Assembly: GCF_013378445.1 (NCBI RefSeq)
Contig: NZ_JABXYK010000009.1
Location: 186,001 to 250,000, forward strand
Reading direction: 5' to 3'
Source: Mycoplana rhizolycopersici
Lineage (GTDB): Bacteria > Pseudomonadota > Alphaproteobacteria > Rhizobiales > Rhizobiaceae
DNA: 64,000 nt
A model generated the notes under the pieces. The model did no database searches, had not been told where the DNA came from, and was given only the letters and a program-made list of their open reading frames with translations. Positions 55,150 to 63,866 of this stretch are shown one piece after another. The position numbers and the translations under genes were made by a program. Each line of letters opens with the position of its first letter. Within the stretch, counting starts at the first letter, position 1.

Positions 55150-56709
55150 ATGAGCAGCATGGATTTGCGCTACTATCTTTCTCTGCTGATCCGACGTCTT
55201 CCACTCGCGCTCGCCGTCGCGGTCGCGGTTTGCACCCTGATCGTCGGCTTCGCGTATATGTTGCCGACAAAATACCGGGCGAGCGCCAAGATCCTCGTGG
55301 AGGCGCCGCAAATACCTTCCGAGCTGGCGCGCTCGTCGCTTGCCGTCGGTCCAGTCGAGCAGCTGCAGATCCTCCAGCAGCAGATCACCACCCGCGACGA
55401 CCTGCTCGCGCTGGCCGAACGGCTTGATCTTTATGCTGGCGCCGAGGTCGAGCCGCAGCCCGAAGACATCGTCGAGGACCTTCGCTCGCGAATCTCCTTC
55501 GATCAGGTGCTTCTGGATGCACAGGGACGTGACGTGAGCACGATCATCTTCGACGTCTCCTTCACCTCCGGCGATCCGGTGCTGGCCGCGCGCGTGGCGA
55601 ACGAGCTGGCGACGATGATCCTCGCCAGAAACCAGCGCCAGCGTACCGACCGCGCCGGCAGCACGGTGCAGTTCTTCAACCAGGAGGTCGCGCGGCTCGG
55701 CACGCAGCTGAGCAAGCTCGAGGCGGACATCCTGAAGTTCAAGACCGAGAACAAGGACACGCTGCCCGAAAGCGTCGACTTCCGCCGCAACCAGCAAAGC
55801 AGCCTGCAGGAACGGGTCGTTTCACTGGAGCGCGAGGAAGCGGACCTGCGATCCAGGCGAAGCAGCCTGATCGCGACCTATACGAATACGGGGCGAATTT
55901 CGGACGCAGCACCCCTGACGCCGGAGCAGCAGATGCTGGCAGACCTCAACCGGGCGCTGGCCGAGCAGCTTGCAATCTTTTCCGAAACGAGCCCGAACGT
56001 CGCCGCCCTGCGTACCCGCATCGCGACACTCCAGGCAAAGGTGCTGGCGCGCCAGCCGAAGGACGCCGGCGTCAAGGACGACAAGCCCGACGGCACCGAT
56101 ATTACCTTCGGGCTGGATCTGCAGCTATCCGACATCGACGAGCGCCTGCAGGCGATCGACCGCGAACGGGAATCGGCAACGCGGCGCATCGACGAGCTGA
56201 CGCGGTCGATTACGGCGACGCCCGCGAGCGAAACCGTGCTGAACGCACTGGAGCGCAACCGCGCGAACGTCCAGACACAATACAACGCGGCGATCGCCCG
56301 TCGGGCCGAGGCGTCGACAGGCGAGCAGATCGAAATGCGCAAGGACGGCGGACGTGTGTCTGTCCTGGAAGCGGCGACGCCGCCGCTCGATCCGGTCAAT
56401 CAGAAGCGCTCGCGCATCATGATGCTTGGGCCGGTGGCGGGGCTCGGCCTGGGGCTTGGCGTGGCCTTCCTGCTGGAATTGATCAACCGGACCGTCCGCC
56501 GGCCGGTCGATCTGTCCAAGCTGCTGCAGACCCAGCCGCTTGCAACCATACCGGTTATCAAGCCAGCGTATGCGGCGGGATGGAGAAAGCGCAATCTCGC
56601 CGCCCTGTTCGTCTCGGCGAGCCTCGTGCCGGCCTTCCTCCTGGCATTGCACCATTTCTATCAGCCGATGGAGCATGCGATGCAACGGTTGATCGGGGGG
56701 GCGATCTAG
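55150..56709 (+). CDS. Polysaccharide co-polymerase (Wzz/GumC/ExoP N-domain type)
   Basis: 519 residues. An N-terminal membrane helix (LALAVAVAVCTLIVGFAYML, about 18-38) follows the Wzz-type start DLRYYLSLLIRR. A long periplasmic coiled coil occupies about 180-410, and two further helices lie at about 425-445 (MLGPVAGLGLGLGVAFLLEL, after the Pro-rich EAATPPLDPVNQKRS) and about 480-500. It controls chain length and couples polymerisation to export. No kinase domain is attached; a separate BY-kinase gene follows after 59 bases. Met4 is an alternative start; the ribosome binding site is weak. Confidence 0.9.
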   Translation: MSSMDLRYYLSLLIRRLPLALAVAVAVCTLIVGFAYMLPTKYRASAKILVEAPQIPSELARSSLAVGPVEQLQILQQQITTRDDLLALAERLDLYAGAEVEPQPEDIVEDLRSRISFDQVLLDAQGRDVSTIIFDVSFTSGDPVLAARVANELATMILARNQRQRTDRAGSTVQFFNQEVARLGTQLSKLEADILKFKTENKDTLPESVDFRRNQQSSLQERVVSLEREEADLRSRRSSLIATYTNTGRISDAAPLTPEQQMLADLNRALAEQLAIFSETSPNVAALRTRIATLQAKVLARQPKDAGVKDDKPDGTDITFGLDLQLSDIDERLQAIDRERESATRRIDELTRSITATPASETVLNALERNRANVQTQYNAAIARRAEASTGEQIEMRKDGGRVSVLEAATPPLDPVNQKRSRIMMLGPVAGLGLGLGVAFLLELINRTVRRPVDLSKLLQTQPLATIPVIKPAYAAGWRKRNLAALFVSASLVPAFLLALHHFYQPMEHAMQRLIGGAI

Positions 56710-56768
56710 GGATGACGCAGGGCACCAATCGTATCCGTAATTTGACCTCCACCAGCGGGAAATAGACC

Positions 56769-57560
56769 ATGGAGCAGATACCGGCACCATTGCAGGAAGC
56801 CATGCGTTTTCGGAGCGCCGATCGTCTCGCCGAGCAGACCGTTCAGGCCTGTGCCCGCTTCGAGCGCGAGATGGTCTGGGAAAGCCTCCCCGTGTTTGCG
56901 ATGAACCCGCAGCTCGCCGAGCGAAACCGCATCGTCACCTTTCATCGTTCCGATCCGTCGCACAGCGCGTTCGACATATTGCGCACCAGACTGCTTCAAA
57001 CGCTGCGCCAGCACGGGTGGACGTCGGTCGCGATCACCTCGCCGACGCGAGGATGCGGGAAGTCGCTGGTCGCGCTGAACCTGGCCTTCAGCATTGCAAA
57101 CCAGAAGGATTGCAGCACGGTGCTGGTCGATCTCGACCTGAAGCGGCCGGGCCTCGGCCAGTTGCTCGGAACGCGCAACAATGCCTCGATGGAGGATTTC
57201 CTGAGCGGCAACTGCGAACTGCGTGACGTCATGCACCGCTGCGGAGACAACCTCGCCTTCGGAATGAACAACCGTCCAGTGAAATATTCGGCGGAACTTC
57301 TCCAAAGCATGGACGCAGCAAAGGCGCTCAGGGACATGCGCAAGCGCATGAACCCGGACGTGATCCTGTTCGACATGCCGGCGATGCTGCCTGGCGACGA
57401 CGTCACCGCGTTCCTGCCGAACGTAGACTGCGCGATCCTCGTGGTCGGCGCGGAAAAGAGTACGCTGGACGAGGTCGATGCCTGCGAGCGCGAACTTTCC
57501 GAACGCTCAAACGTGGCCGGTGTCGTGCTGAACCGCTGCCGATACGGGCCTGGCTACTGA
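56769..57560 (+). CDS. BY-kinase-like ATPase (CpsD/CapB, ExoP C-domain type)
   Basis: 263 residues. Walker A in AITSPTRGCGKSLVALNLA, Walker A' in TVLVDLDLKRPGLGQLLG, Walker B in DVILFDMPAMLPGDDVT. These match bacterial tyrosine autokinases that regulate Wzz-type proteins. The usual C-terminal tyrosine cluster is nearly absent: the protein ends CRYGPGY with only two Tyr, so classic multi-site autophosphorylation is doubtful. It follows the co-polymerase gene, and the two together correspond to a split ExoP. Confidence 0.88.
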   Translation: MEQIPAPLQEAMRFRSADRLAEQTVQACARFEREMVWESLPVFAMNPQLAERNRIVTFHRSDPSHSAFDILRTRLLQTLRQHGWTSVAITSPTRGCGKSLVALNLAFSIANQKDCSTVLVDLDLKRPGLGQLLGTRNNASMEDFLSGNCELRDVMHRCGDNLAFGMNNRPVKYSAELLQSMDAAKALRDMRKRMNPDVILFDMPAMLPGDDVTAFLPNVDCAILVVGAEKSTLDEVDACERELSERSNVAGVVLNRCRYGPGY

Positions 57561-57630
57561 ACCTTCGGCCCGCGGCGGTCGACGCCGGCTTCAAGTTACC
57601 AAGATCAAACGCATCGAGAGGGAAACAGGC

Positions 57631-58821
57631 ATGCGCAAGATACTGGTTGTCTATGGAACGCGGCCCGAGGCGGTGAAGATGGCTCCGCTCATCGACGAGC
57701 TCAGCCGTTCGCATCATTGCACCCCGATCGTCGCGGTGACCGGCCAGCACCGGGAAATGCTCGATCAGGTCAACAGGCTTTTCGGCATCGAACCGCATCA
57801 CGACCTCGATATTCTCACCCATTCGCAGACGCTGGAATCGATCACGGCACGGGTGCTCAACGGCGTCTCCAGCGTCATCCAGGCGGAAATGCCCGACGCG
57901 CTGGTCGTGCAGGGCGATACCACCACCTGTTTTGCCGCAGCGCTCGCCGCCTTCTATCGCAAGGTGCCGCTCATTCATCTGGAGGCCGGGCTCAGGACCG
58001 GCGACCGCCTCAACCCCTTTCCCGAGGAGGTCAACCGTCGTCTGACGACGCAGCTGGCGGTGCTTCACCTTGCTCCGACCCGGACGTCGAAGGCAAACCT
58101 GATGAAAGACGGCGTTGCAGAGCGCGACGTGGTGGTGACCGGCAACACGGTGATCGATGCGCTGCTGCACGTCTCCGCGCGCAACTCCCATCTCGTGAAC
58201 CCGGACGTCGATCGCATCGCCGGCCGGCGAAGCGTTCTCATCACCGCCCATCGCCGCGAATCCTGGGGCGAGCCTATGGCCCAGTCCGCGCGTGCGATCG
58301 CCCGTCTGGCCCGCACCTTCCCGGACGTCGCCTTCCTGCTGCCGGCACATCTGAACCCGGCTGTGCGTGAAGTGCTGCTGCCACCGCTGGAGGGGCTGGA
58401 CAACGTCGTCATCACCCAGCCGCTCGATTATCCGGACTTTGCCAAGGCGATGGCCGCATGCTCGATCGTGCTGACCGACAGTGGGGGCGTGCAGGAAGAG
58501 GCGCCCACGTTCGGCAAGCCGGTCCTGGTCATGCGCGACACGACGGAACGTCCCGAAGCGGTCGAGGCCGGAACGGTGCGGCTCGTAGGAACGGGCGAGG
58601 ATGACATTTTTGATGCCGTGACACGGCTCCTGACGGACGCCAAGGCCTATCAGGCGATGGCAAGAGCGGTGAACCCGTATGGCGACGGCCGCGCCGCCGC
58701 CCGTTCAGTCCGCGCCATCGAACACTTCTTCGCGCTGGGCGAACGGCCAGAGGAGTTCGATTCCGGCCTCGGCCGCCAGCGGCCCACCGCCGCACGCGTG
58801 CTCGACCCGTTCGCGGCGTAG
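57631..58821 (+). CDS. wecB: UDP-N-acetylglucosamine 2-epimerase (non-hydrolysing)
   Basis: 396 residues. Converts UDP-GlcNAc to UDP-ManNAc. KILVVYGTRPEAVKMAPLID, ALVVQGDTTTCFAAALAAFY, PLIHLEAGLRTGDRLNPFPE (Glu and His catalytic region), VLITAHRRESWGEP and VLTDSGGVQEEAPTFGKPVL are all WecB motifs. The C-terminal 25 residues are an extension. Start ATG 57631 follows GAGAGGGAAACAGGC. With wecC and wecG on the opposite strand nearby it supplies UDP-ManNAcA. Confidence 0.94.
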   Translation: MRKILVVYGTRPEAVKMAPLIDELSRSHHCTPIVAVTGQHREMLDQVNRLFGIEPHHDLDILTHSQTLESITARVLNGVSSVIQAEMPDALVVQGDTTTCFAAALAAFYRKVPLIHLEAGLRTGDRLNPFPEEVNRRLTTQLAVLHLAPTRTSKANLMKDGVAERDVVVTGNTVIDALLHVSARNSHLVNPDVDRIAGRRSVLITAHRRESWGEPMAQSARAIARLARTFPDVAFLLPAHLNPAVREVLLPPLEGLDNVVITQPLDYPDFAKAMAACSIVLTDSGGVQEEAPTFGKPVLVMRDTTERPEAVEAGTVRLVGTGEDDIFDAVTRLLTDAKAYQAMARAVNPYGDGRAAARSVRAIEHFFALGERPEEFDSGLGRQRPTAARVLDPFAA

Positions 58822-59227
58822 CACGGCTCAGGTCGCGCTTCATTGAGTTGCGCGCGATCGAGGTGCCTCGGCATCATGATAGTCATGAGGTGCCAGTCGA
58901 ACGCCCGGACCGCTGCTGCACACTGGATCGGCCATTCGACATGCAAGGCGTCGGCGGGCCGCGCAGCACTCCAGCGATCCCGTTTCCCCCAACGCAGACT
59001 GCCAAACAGCGGGCGGACTCTGGAAACGGCGATCACCGAGCCTTCTCGGATGTGACGGCCTGTAAGCAGGACCGGTACACAGCCGCTGGAAGCTGCCGCT
59101 ACCTTGCCTTTGCACAGCATATTGCGTGAGAGAAATGGCTGCACTGCAGCGCTGGCACGACGGAATCGAATATCCCCGCCATGCTGGTCCCCGTGGTTCG
59201 GCGGTTCGTGTTAAACCTTCGCCGTCC
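58822..59227. other. Spacer between convergent wecB and wecC
   Basis: 406 bases without a supported gene. CATGA-TAG-TCATG (58875-58887) is a small inverted repeat, and GAGGTGCC occurs twice nearby. I found no intrinsic terminator with a U-tract. Confidence 0.45.
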
Positions 59228-60484
59228 TCAGCGCCAGGCCCCCCGCGTATCGTAGACCACCTTGCCGCCGAGCCGCGTGTGGCGGATCGCCTTGAACGGC
59301 TCATGCTCCACCAGAAGGACCACGATATCCGCGCGTTCCACCGCCTGATACGCGCTCTCGAGGCGCAGGTTTCCGAACTCCCTCAACTGCTTCGGCAGGG
59401 TGTGAACATAGGGATCGGCGGCCAGGATATCGAACTCGGGCAAGGCCTTTGCGATCAGCGACACCACCTCGATCGCCGGGCTCTCGCGCGCGTCGTCCAC
59501 ATTGGCCTTGAAGGTCAGGCCGAGGCAGGCGATCGTCGGCGAACGGAACCTTTGTGCCTTGGCGACCACCTGCTCGGCGACATCGTGCGGCCTGCGGTCG
59601 TTGACCTCTCTCGCGGTGCGGATCAGCCGGGCAAGCCTTGGCGCGGCAGAAACAATGAACCAGGGGTCTACCGGGATGCAATGGCCACCGACGCCCGGCC
59701 CCGGACTCAGGATCGAAACACGCGGATGGCGGTTCGCAAGCCGGATGACCTCCCAGACGTCGATGTGAAGCGACTCGCAGATCATCGAAAGTTCATTGGC
59801 GAAGGCGATGTTGACGTCGCGATAGGCATTTTCCGAAAGTTTCGCCATTTCCGCGCTGGCCGCATCCGTCAAAAGGATCTCTCCCTGCGCAAACAGGCGA
59901 TAGATCGAGGCCGCCTTCTCGGCGCACTTCGGCGTGAGCCCGCCCACGACGCGGTCGTTGGTAACGATTTCGATCATGATCCGGCCGGGCAGCACGCGCT
60001 CCGGGCAGTGGGCGATATAGACGTCCGCCACCGCCTGGCCGTCGCGCGGCATGCGCAGATCGGGACGCAACGCCCCGATCCAGGTTCCGATCTTCTCCGT
60101 GGTTCCGGGCGGCGAGGTCGATTCCAGCACGATGATGTCGCCGGGCTTGAGCTTGGGCGCGATCTGCTCGGCCGCAGTCTTGACGTAGGAAAGGTCGGCG
60201 GTGCGGTCCTCGTTGAAGGGGGTCGGGACGGCGATAATGAAGGCATCTGCCTCCGGTGTCTCCGTCGTCGCCTTCAGGCGCCCCATTGCCACCGCGCCGC
60301 TGACGGCGACCGCGAGATCCGGCTCGACAAAGGGAACCTCGCCGCGCGATATGGCTGCCACCGTTGCCGGATTGACATCGACCCCGATCACGTCGATACC
60401 GCGCGTCGCGATCGCGACCGCGGTCGGCAGGCCGATATAACCCATACCAATGATGGCCAGCCGGCCCCTGAAAACTTCGTTCAT
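59228..60484 (-). CDS. wecC: UDP-N-acetyl-D-mannosamine dehydrogenase
   Basis: 418 residues. Oxidises UDP-ManNAc to UDP-ManNAcA with NAD. LAIIGMGYIGLPTAVAIATR binds NAD; DAFIIAVPTPFNEDRTADLS, VLESTSPPGTTEKI, YIAHCPERVLPGRIMIEIV and PGPGVGGHCIPVDPWFIVSA, with the catalytic Cys, follow E. coli WecC closely; RLIRTAREVNDRRP and GLTFKANVDDARESPAIEV complete the C-domain. The overall match is to WecC rather than to UDP-glucose dehydrogenases. ATG 60484 lies 14 bases after the wecG stop; the long upstream frame is rejected. Confidence 0.93.
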   Translation of the reverse strand: MNEVFRGRLAIIGMGYIGLPTAVAIATRGIDVIGVDVNPATVAAISRGEVPFVEPDLAVAVSGAVAMGRLKATTETPEADAFIIAVPTPFNEDRTADLSYVKTAAEQIAPKLKPGDIIVLESTSPPGTTEKIGTWIGALRPDLRMPRDGQAVADVYIAHCPERVLPGRIMIEIVTNDRVVGGLTPKCAEKAASIYRLFAQGEILLTDAASAEMAKLSENAYRDVNIAFANELSMICESLHIDVWEVIRLANRHPRVSILSPGPGVGGHCIPVDPWFIVSAAPRLARLIRTAREVNDRRPHDVAEQVVAKAQRFRSPTIACLGLTFKANVDDARESPAIEVVSLIAKALPEFDILAADPYVHTLPKQLREFGNLRLESAYQAVERADIVVLLVEHEPFKAIRHTRLGGKVVYDTRGAWR

Positions 60485-60498
60485 CGACCTAAGCTCCA

Positions 60499-61308
60499 CT
60501 AACGCGTGTCGGTTGCCGAAGAGCCGGCTTGCGGTACCGGCCCGCTCCGCTCGGCCGCAAACGCCCTTGCCGGATGAAACATCTCGCGGGCGGTGAGTTG
60601 TATGAAACTGGTATTGGTCGCCAGATAGCGCCAGAACAGCCGTCTCGGCTCCTGAAGCAGGCGATAGGCCCACTCCATGCCGACCCGCTGCCAGGCGACT
60701 GGCGCCCGTTTCGTCAACCCCGCCATGACATCGAAAGAACCACCGACACCATGCAGGACGGGCACATTGAGCGACGAACCATAGGTTCCGAGAAAGATTT
60801 CCTTCTTCGGTGACGTCATGCCGATGAACAGCATGTCAGCGCCGGAAGCGCGGATCATGGCGGCCACGCGCTCGGCCTCGTGCTGCTCGAAATAGCCGTG
60901 ATGGCTGCAGGCGATCGTCAGGCCCGGAAATCGCCTGGCGATGACCTCCTCGAGCTTGCGAAGGACGTCGGGCCTCGCCCCCAGCAGCGCCACCGAACGG
61001 CCCTCCTGATGGGCCAGCGTCAACAGTCGGTCGAAGACATCGATGCCCGCTATCCGCTCCGGCAAAGGACGACGAAGGAGCCTGCTGGCCCAGACAATCG
61101 ATTGGCCGTCGGCCACGAGCAGGTCGCACTCGATCAGGGAATCGCGCAGCAACGCATCCTGCCGCAGCTTGACAACCTTGGCCGCGTTGAGAACGCCAAG
61201 CAGCATGCGGCTGCGGGTCTTGAGCGCCTCGTGGCAGCGCTCGATCACGTCGTCCATGCGCACCGCATCGAGATACATGCCGAATAACAGCTGACGGTGA
61301 CGGTTCAT
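60499..61308 (-). CDS. wecG: WecG/TagA/CpsF-family glycosyltransferase
   Basis: 269 residues, GT26 family. RMLLGVLNAAKVVKLRQDAL, CDLLVADGQSIVWASRLL, ERIAGIDVFDRLLTLAHQEG, VALLGARPDVLRKLEEVIAR and MLFIGMTSPKKEIFLGTYGS are family motifs. Family members add ManNAcA or ManNAc to a GlcNAc-lipid intermediate; next to wecC a UDP-ManNAcA transferase is likely. ATG 61308 follows GAGGAGATCTGAG, which lies around the stop codon of the preceding gene, with one base between stop and start. The last 20 residues are a polar tail. Confidence 0.9.
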   Translation of the reverse strand: MNRHRQLLFGMYLDAVRMDDVIERCHEALKTRSRMLLGVLNAAKVVKLRQDALLRDSLIECDLLVADGQSIVWASRLLRRPLPERIAGIDVFDRLLTLAHQEGRSVALLGARPDVLRKLEEVIARRFPGLTIACSHHGYFEQHEAERVAAMIRASGADMLFIGMTSPKKEIFLGTYGSSLNVPVLHGVGGSFDVMAGLTKRAPVAWQRVGMEWAYRLLQEPRRLFWRYLATNTSFIQLTAREMFHPARAFAAERSGPVPQAGSSATDTR

Positions 61309-61309
61309 C

Positions 61310-62581
61310 TCAGATCTCCTCAGGCTCGCTTGCCGGCTCCTTCGCAAGAGAAGTCACGGCGCCCTCCGCGTTCCAGGCGTACAACAGCCAGCCGAGTTCG
61401 TACGGCCGGCATTCGTAATCGACTTCGCCTGGGGGAAAGATCGTATCGACCAGGGGAAGATGCAGGCCGGGCGAGGCGGCGGTCGTGACCGCGGCAATCG
61501 CGCGTGCGGCCTTGCCCGGCTCACGGCGGGCGACCTTGCGCCAGATGACGCCCTTCTCCGGGCACACCAGCGTCGAAACCGTTTCCGGATGCTCGTCCAG
61601 CCAGCGCAGGCCGAGGAGGATCGGCTGCCAGTGCGCCCTGCCGCCGGCTTCCATCAGATCCAAAAGAGCCATGGGCCCCATCGCATGCTGATGGACGCTG
61701 TAGACCGGGTATCCCTCGACGACCGAGCCGTCCCGGGTGTCGTAATGCCACCACCACTGGCCCGCAGGACCCTGCAGTGCACAGATGCGCGCGGCGCAGG
61801 CATCAGCGGCTTGTAGAGCACCGGTGTCACCGCACGCCACCGACAACCGCGACAGCGCCTGGATCGGATAGACCTGATCAGCGTAACAACCAATGTGCGC
61901 CCGCAGACGCCCGCTTGCCGTTGCCGGCAGCATATGCGGAAAAAGCCCTGTGCCTGTCTGGGCTTCCCTCAGACGCTTCGCAGCCGCGTCCAGGAGCTGT
62001 ACGGTGTCGCCGAGCCGCGCGGCAGATAGCGCCGCAATGACGGTCCACGCACACTCCACGGTCGCCAGCGGCTCGGCCGAGGCGATTTTCGTTGCAAGAC
62101 GATCGAACAGCGCTTCCGCATGAAAACGCCCAGCCTCGGCCGCCGCCCAGGCCGACAATGCGATTGCGCCTGCATCCTGAGACGACCTCGCTCGTTCCGC
62201 ACAGGCGCGCGCCAGGTCGGCAGCCGTTCCCCTGCCGAGGATGCAGCGCTGTTCTCCTTCTTCGAGATAGGAAAGGCCGAGCGCCACCATTGCGGCATAG
62301 CGCAGGCTGTCGCCTTCCAGGCGCTCGGCCCAGCCGCCATCGCCTTTCACCGCGCGCAAGGTATGGCCGAAGGTCCAGCCGTCATGCATGCGCGGCAGGC
62401 CATCGCCGGCAAGGCCAATGAACTGGCCGACACGGGTACGCGCTGCCGAAGACACCTGGGCCAGCGCCTGCAGCCGCCCGGTATCCTCGGAAGGCCCGCG
62501 ATTGAAGGACAGCCGTACCGCTCCCGCGTCGCCGCGTCCATTTGTGAAGGGATGTGTCGTGCGTTGAGGTTCGATCGACAT
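61310..62581 (-). CDS. Protein of unknown function in the wecG-wecC operon
   Basis: 423 residues with no motif I can assign. It is helical throughout, rich in Ala, Trp and Gly, with repeating segments such as DSLRYAAMVALGLSYLEEGE, DAGAIALSAWAAAEAGRFHA, TVECAWTVIAALSAARLGDT and QVYPIQALSRLSVACGDTGA, which suggests an (alpha/alpha)6 or terpenoid-cyclase-like toroid as in many glycoside hydrolases, lyases and prenyltransferase-like proteins. WHYDTRDGSVVEGYPVYSVH and HQHAMGPMALLDL could border an active site. No signal peptide, so probably cytoplasmic. ATG 62581 follows GGAAGG. It ends one base before wecG, so it is in the same operon. Confidence 0.85.
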   Translation of the reverse strand: MSIEPQRTTHPFTNGRGDAGAVRLSFNRGPSEDTGRLQALAQVSSAARTRVGQFIGLAGDGLPRMHDGWTFGHTLRAVKGDGGWAERLEGDSLRYAAMVALGLSYLEEGEQRCILGRGTAADLARACAERARSSQDAGAIALSAWAAAEAGRFHAEALFDRLATKIASAEPLATVECAWTVIAALSAARLGDTVQLLDAAAKRLREAQTGTGLFPHMLPATASGRLRAHIGCYADQVYPIQALSRLSVACGDTGALQAADACAARICALQGPAGQWWWHYDTRDGSVVEGYPVYSVHQHAMGPMALLDLMEAGGRAHWQPILLGLRWLDEHPETVSTLVCPEKGVIWRKVARREPGKAARAIAAVTTAASPGLHLPLVDTIFPPGEVDYECRPYELGWLLYAWNAEGAVTSLAKEPASEPEEI

Positions 62582-62921
62582 GAAACCTTCCATTCTATGG
62601 CCGCATGGCTCGAGGAGATCTCCCCCGGCCAGCCGGCAACCGCGCGGACGGGATCCCGCCTGCTTCCACAGACAATGCTAGAAAATTCGCGCCGATATTC
62701 CACCGCACTCAAAGTCTTAGCGGTGCAGGTATATTTTGCCGGTGGAGGTTAGGGCATTCATCGATCGGATGAGCTAGGGCAGAGGGTGCATGCCTATCCG
62801 GCTTAAGCGCGTTCGGCCCAACCGGCCTTCTACCTCTCTCGGCAGTCTTTCTGTGTCGCTCCGATCCTGCAATGCTCCGAACGCGTGCATTGGCAACAGA
62901 GGCGCACCAGCGAGGAAAAGC
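62582..62921. other. Divergent spacer before the last glycosyltransferase gene
   Basis: 340 bases. The plus-strand frame is open from 62790, but the N-terminal part does not look like protein. AGAGGGTGCATGCCTATCC (62780-62798) vaguely resembles the locus motif. No other feature seen. Confidence 0.4.
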
Positions 62922-63866
62922 ATGAGGGAAGAAACGTCAATCGCAGGCGCCAAGCCCGCCTCCATGTCGACGTCCAACAGCGCCTCCGCCGGAGTAGCCG
63001 TCGTCATCGTGACCTACAACAGCGCCGAAGTGCTTGGCGGGCTGCTCGACTCGCTCGAGCAAGGACTTGAGGGCACGCGCCACTATGAGATCGTTGTCGT
63101 CGACAATGCCTCCCAGGACCAGTCCGTTGCACTTGCCAGGCAGCACCCGATCCGCGCTCGTGTGATCGAAACCGGGAGAAATGGCGGCTATTCAGCGGGG
63201 ATAAATGCTGCGGCAGCAACCGTCTGCGACGATGTCGATATCCTTGTCCTCAATCCGGACATACGCCTGCATAGAGGCTCTGTTGCGCGAATGCGGAGCC
63301 GTCTGCTGGATCCCACCATCGGTGTCGTCGTTCCGCAAATCCTGAATGAGGATGGCAGTGTGGCGCTTTCGATCCGGCAAGAGCCGTCGATCATCGGCGC
63401 GTGGTCCGAAGCGCTGCTCGGAGGGCGGCTATCCGCCAGCTTGGGGCTGGGCGAGGTGATCGACGATCCCCTGCTCTACGGCAATGGCGGAACCGTCGAC
63501 TGGGCAACCGGGGCTGCTCTGCTGATCTCTGCCGAAGCCCGTCGACAGGTCGGAATGTGGGACGAGACGTTCTTTCTCTACAGCGAGGAAGTCGATTACA
63601 TGGAGCGCGTCCGCCGCACAGGACTGGCCGTCTACTATGACCCCATGTCTACCGTCATGCACATTGGCGGCGATTATCAGCGAAATCCATATCTCTCGGC
63701 ACTTTTGACGTCGAACCGCATCCGCTATTTCGGCCGCCATCATGGGTCCGTCTCAACGTTCCTGTTTCGGCTGGGAGTCGCTTTCGGCGAGGCTTTGCGT
63801 TCCGGCAGGCGCGCTTCGCACCGCGCATCGTTGCGTGCGGCGTTATCGCCACTTGGCCGCGTCTGA
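62922..63866 (+). CDS. Family 2 glycosyltransferase (WbbL/rhamnosyltransferase-like)
   Basis: 314 residues. VAVVIVTYNSAEVLGGLLDS, HYEIVVVDNASQDQSVALA, GRNGGYSAGINAAAATV and DILVLNPDIRLHRGSVARM (the D-x-D equivalent NPD) are typical of WbbL-type rhamnosyltransferases; VDWATGAALLISAEARRQVG and DETFFLYSEEVDYMERVRRT carry the acceptor-side Asp/Glu. Because rmlACBD makes dTDP-rhamnose, rhamnosyl transfer to the lipid-linked primer is plausible. ATG 62922 follows GAGGAAAAGC, preferred to the in-frame start at 62790. Nothing further is recognised before the window end. Confidence 0.87.
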   Translation: MREETSIAGAKPASMSTSNSASAGVAVVIVTYNSAEVLGGLLDSLEQGLEGTRHYEIVVVDNASQDQSVALARQHPIRARVIETGRNGGYSAGINAAAATVCDDVDILVLNPDIRLHRGSVARMRSRLLDPTIGVVVPQILNEDGSVALSIRQEPSIIGAWSEALLGGRLSASLGLGEVIDDPLLYGNGGTVDWATGAALLISAEARRQVGMWDETFFLYSEEVDYMERVRRTGLAVYYDPMSTVMHIGGDYQRNPYLSALLTSNRIRYFGRHHGSVSTFLFRLGVAFGEALRSGRRASHRASLRAALSPLGRV

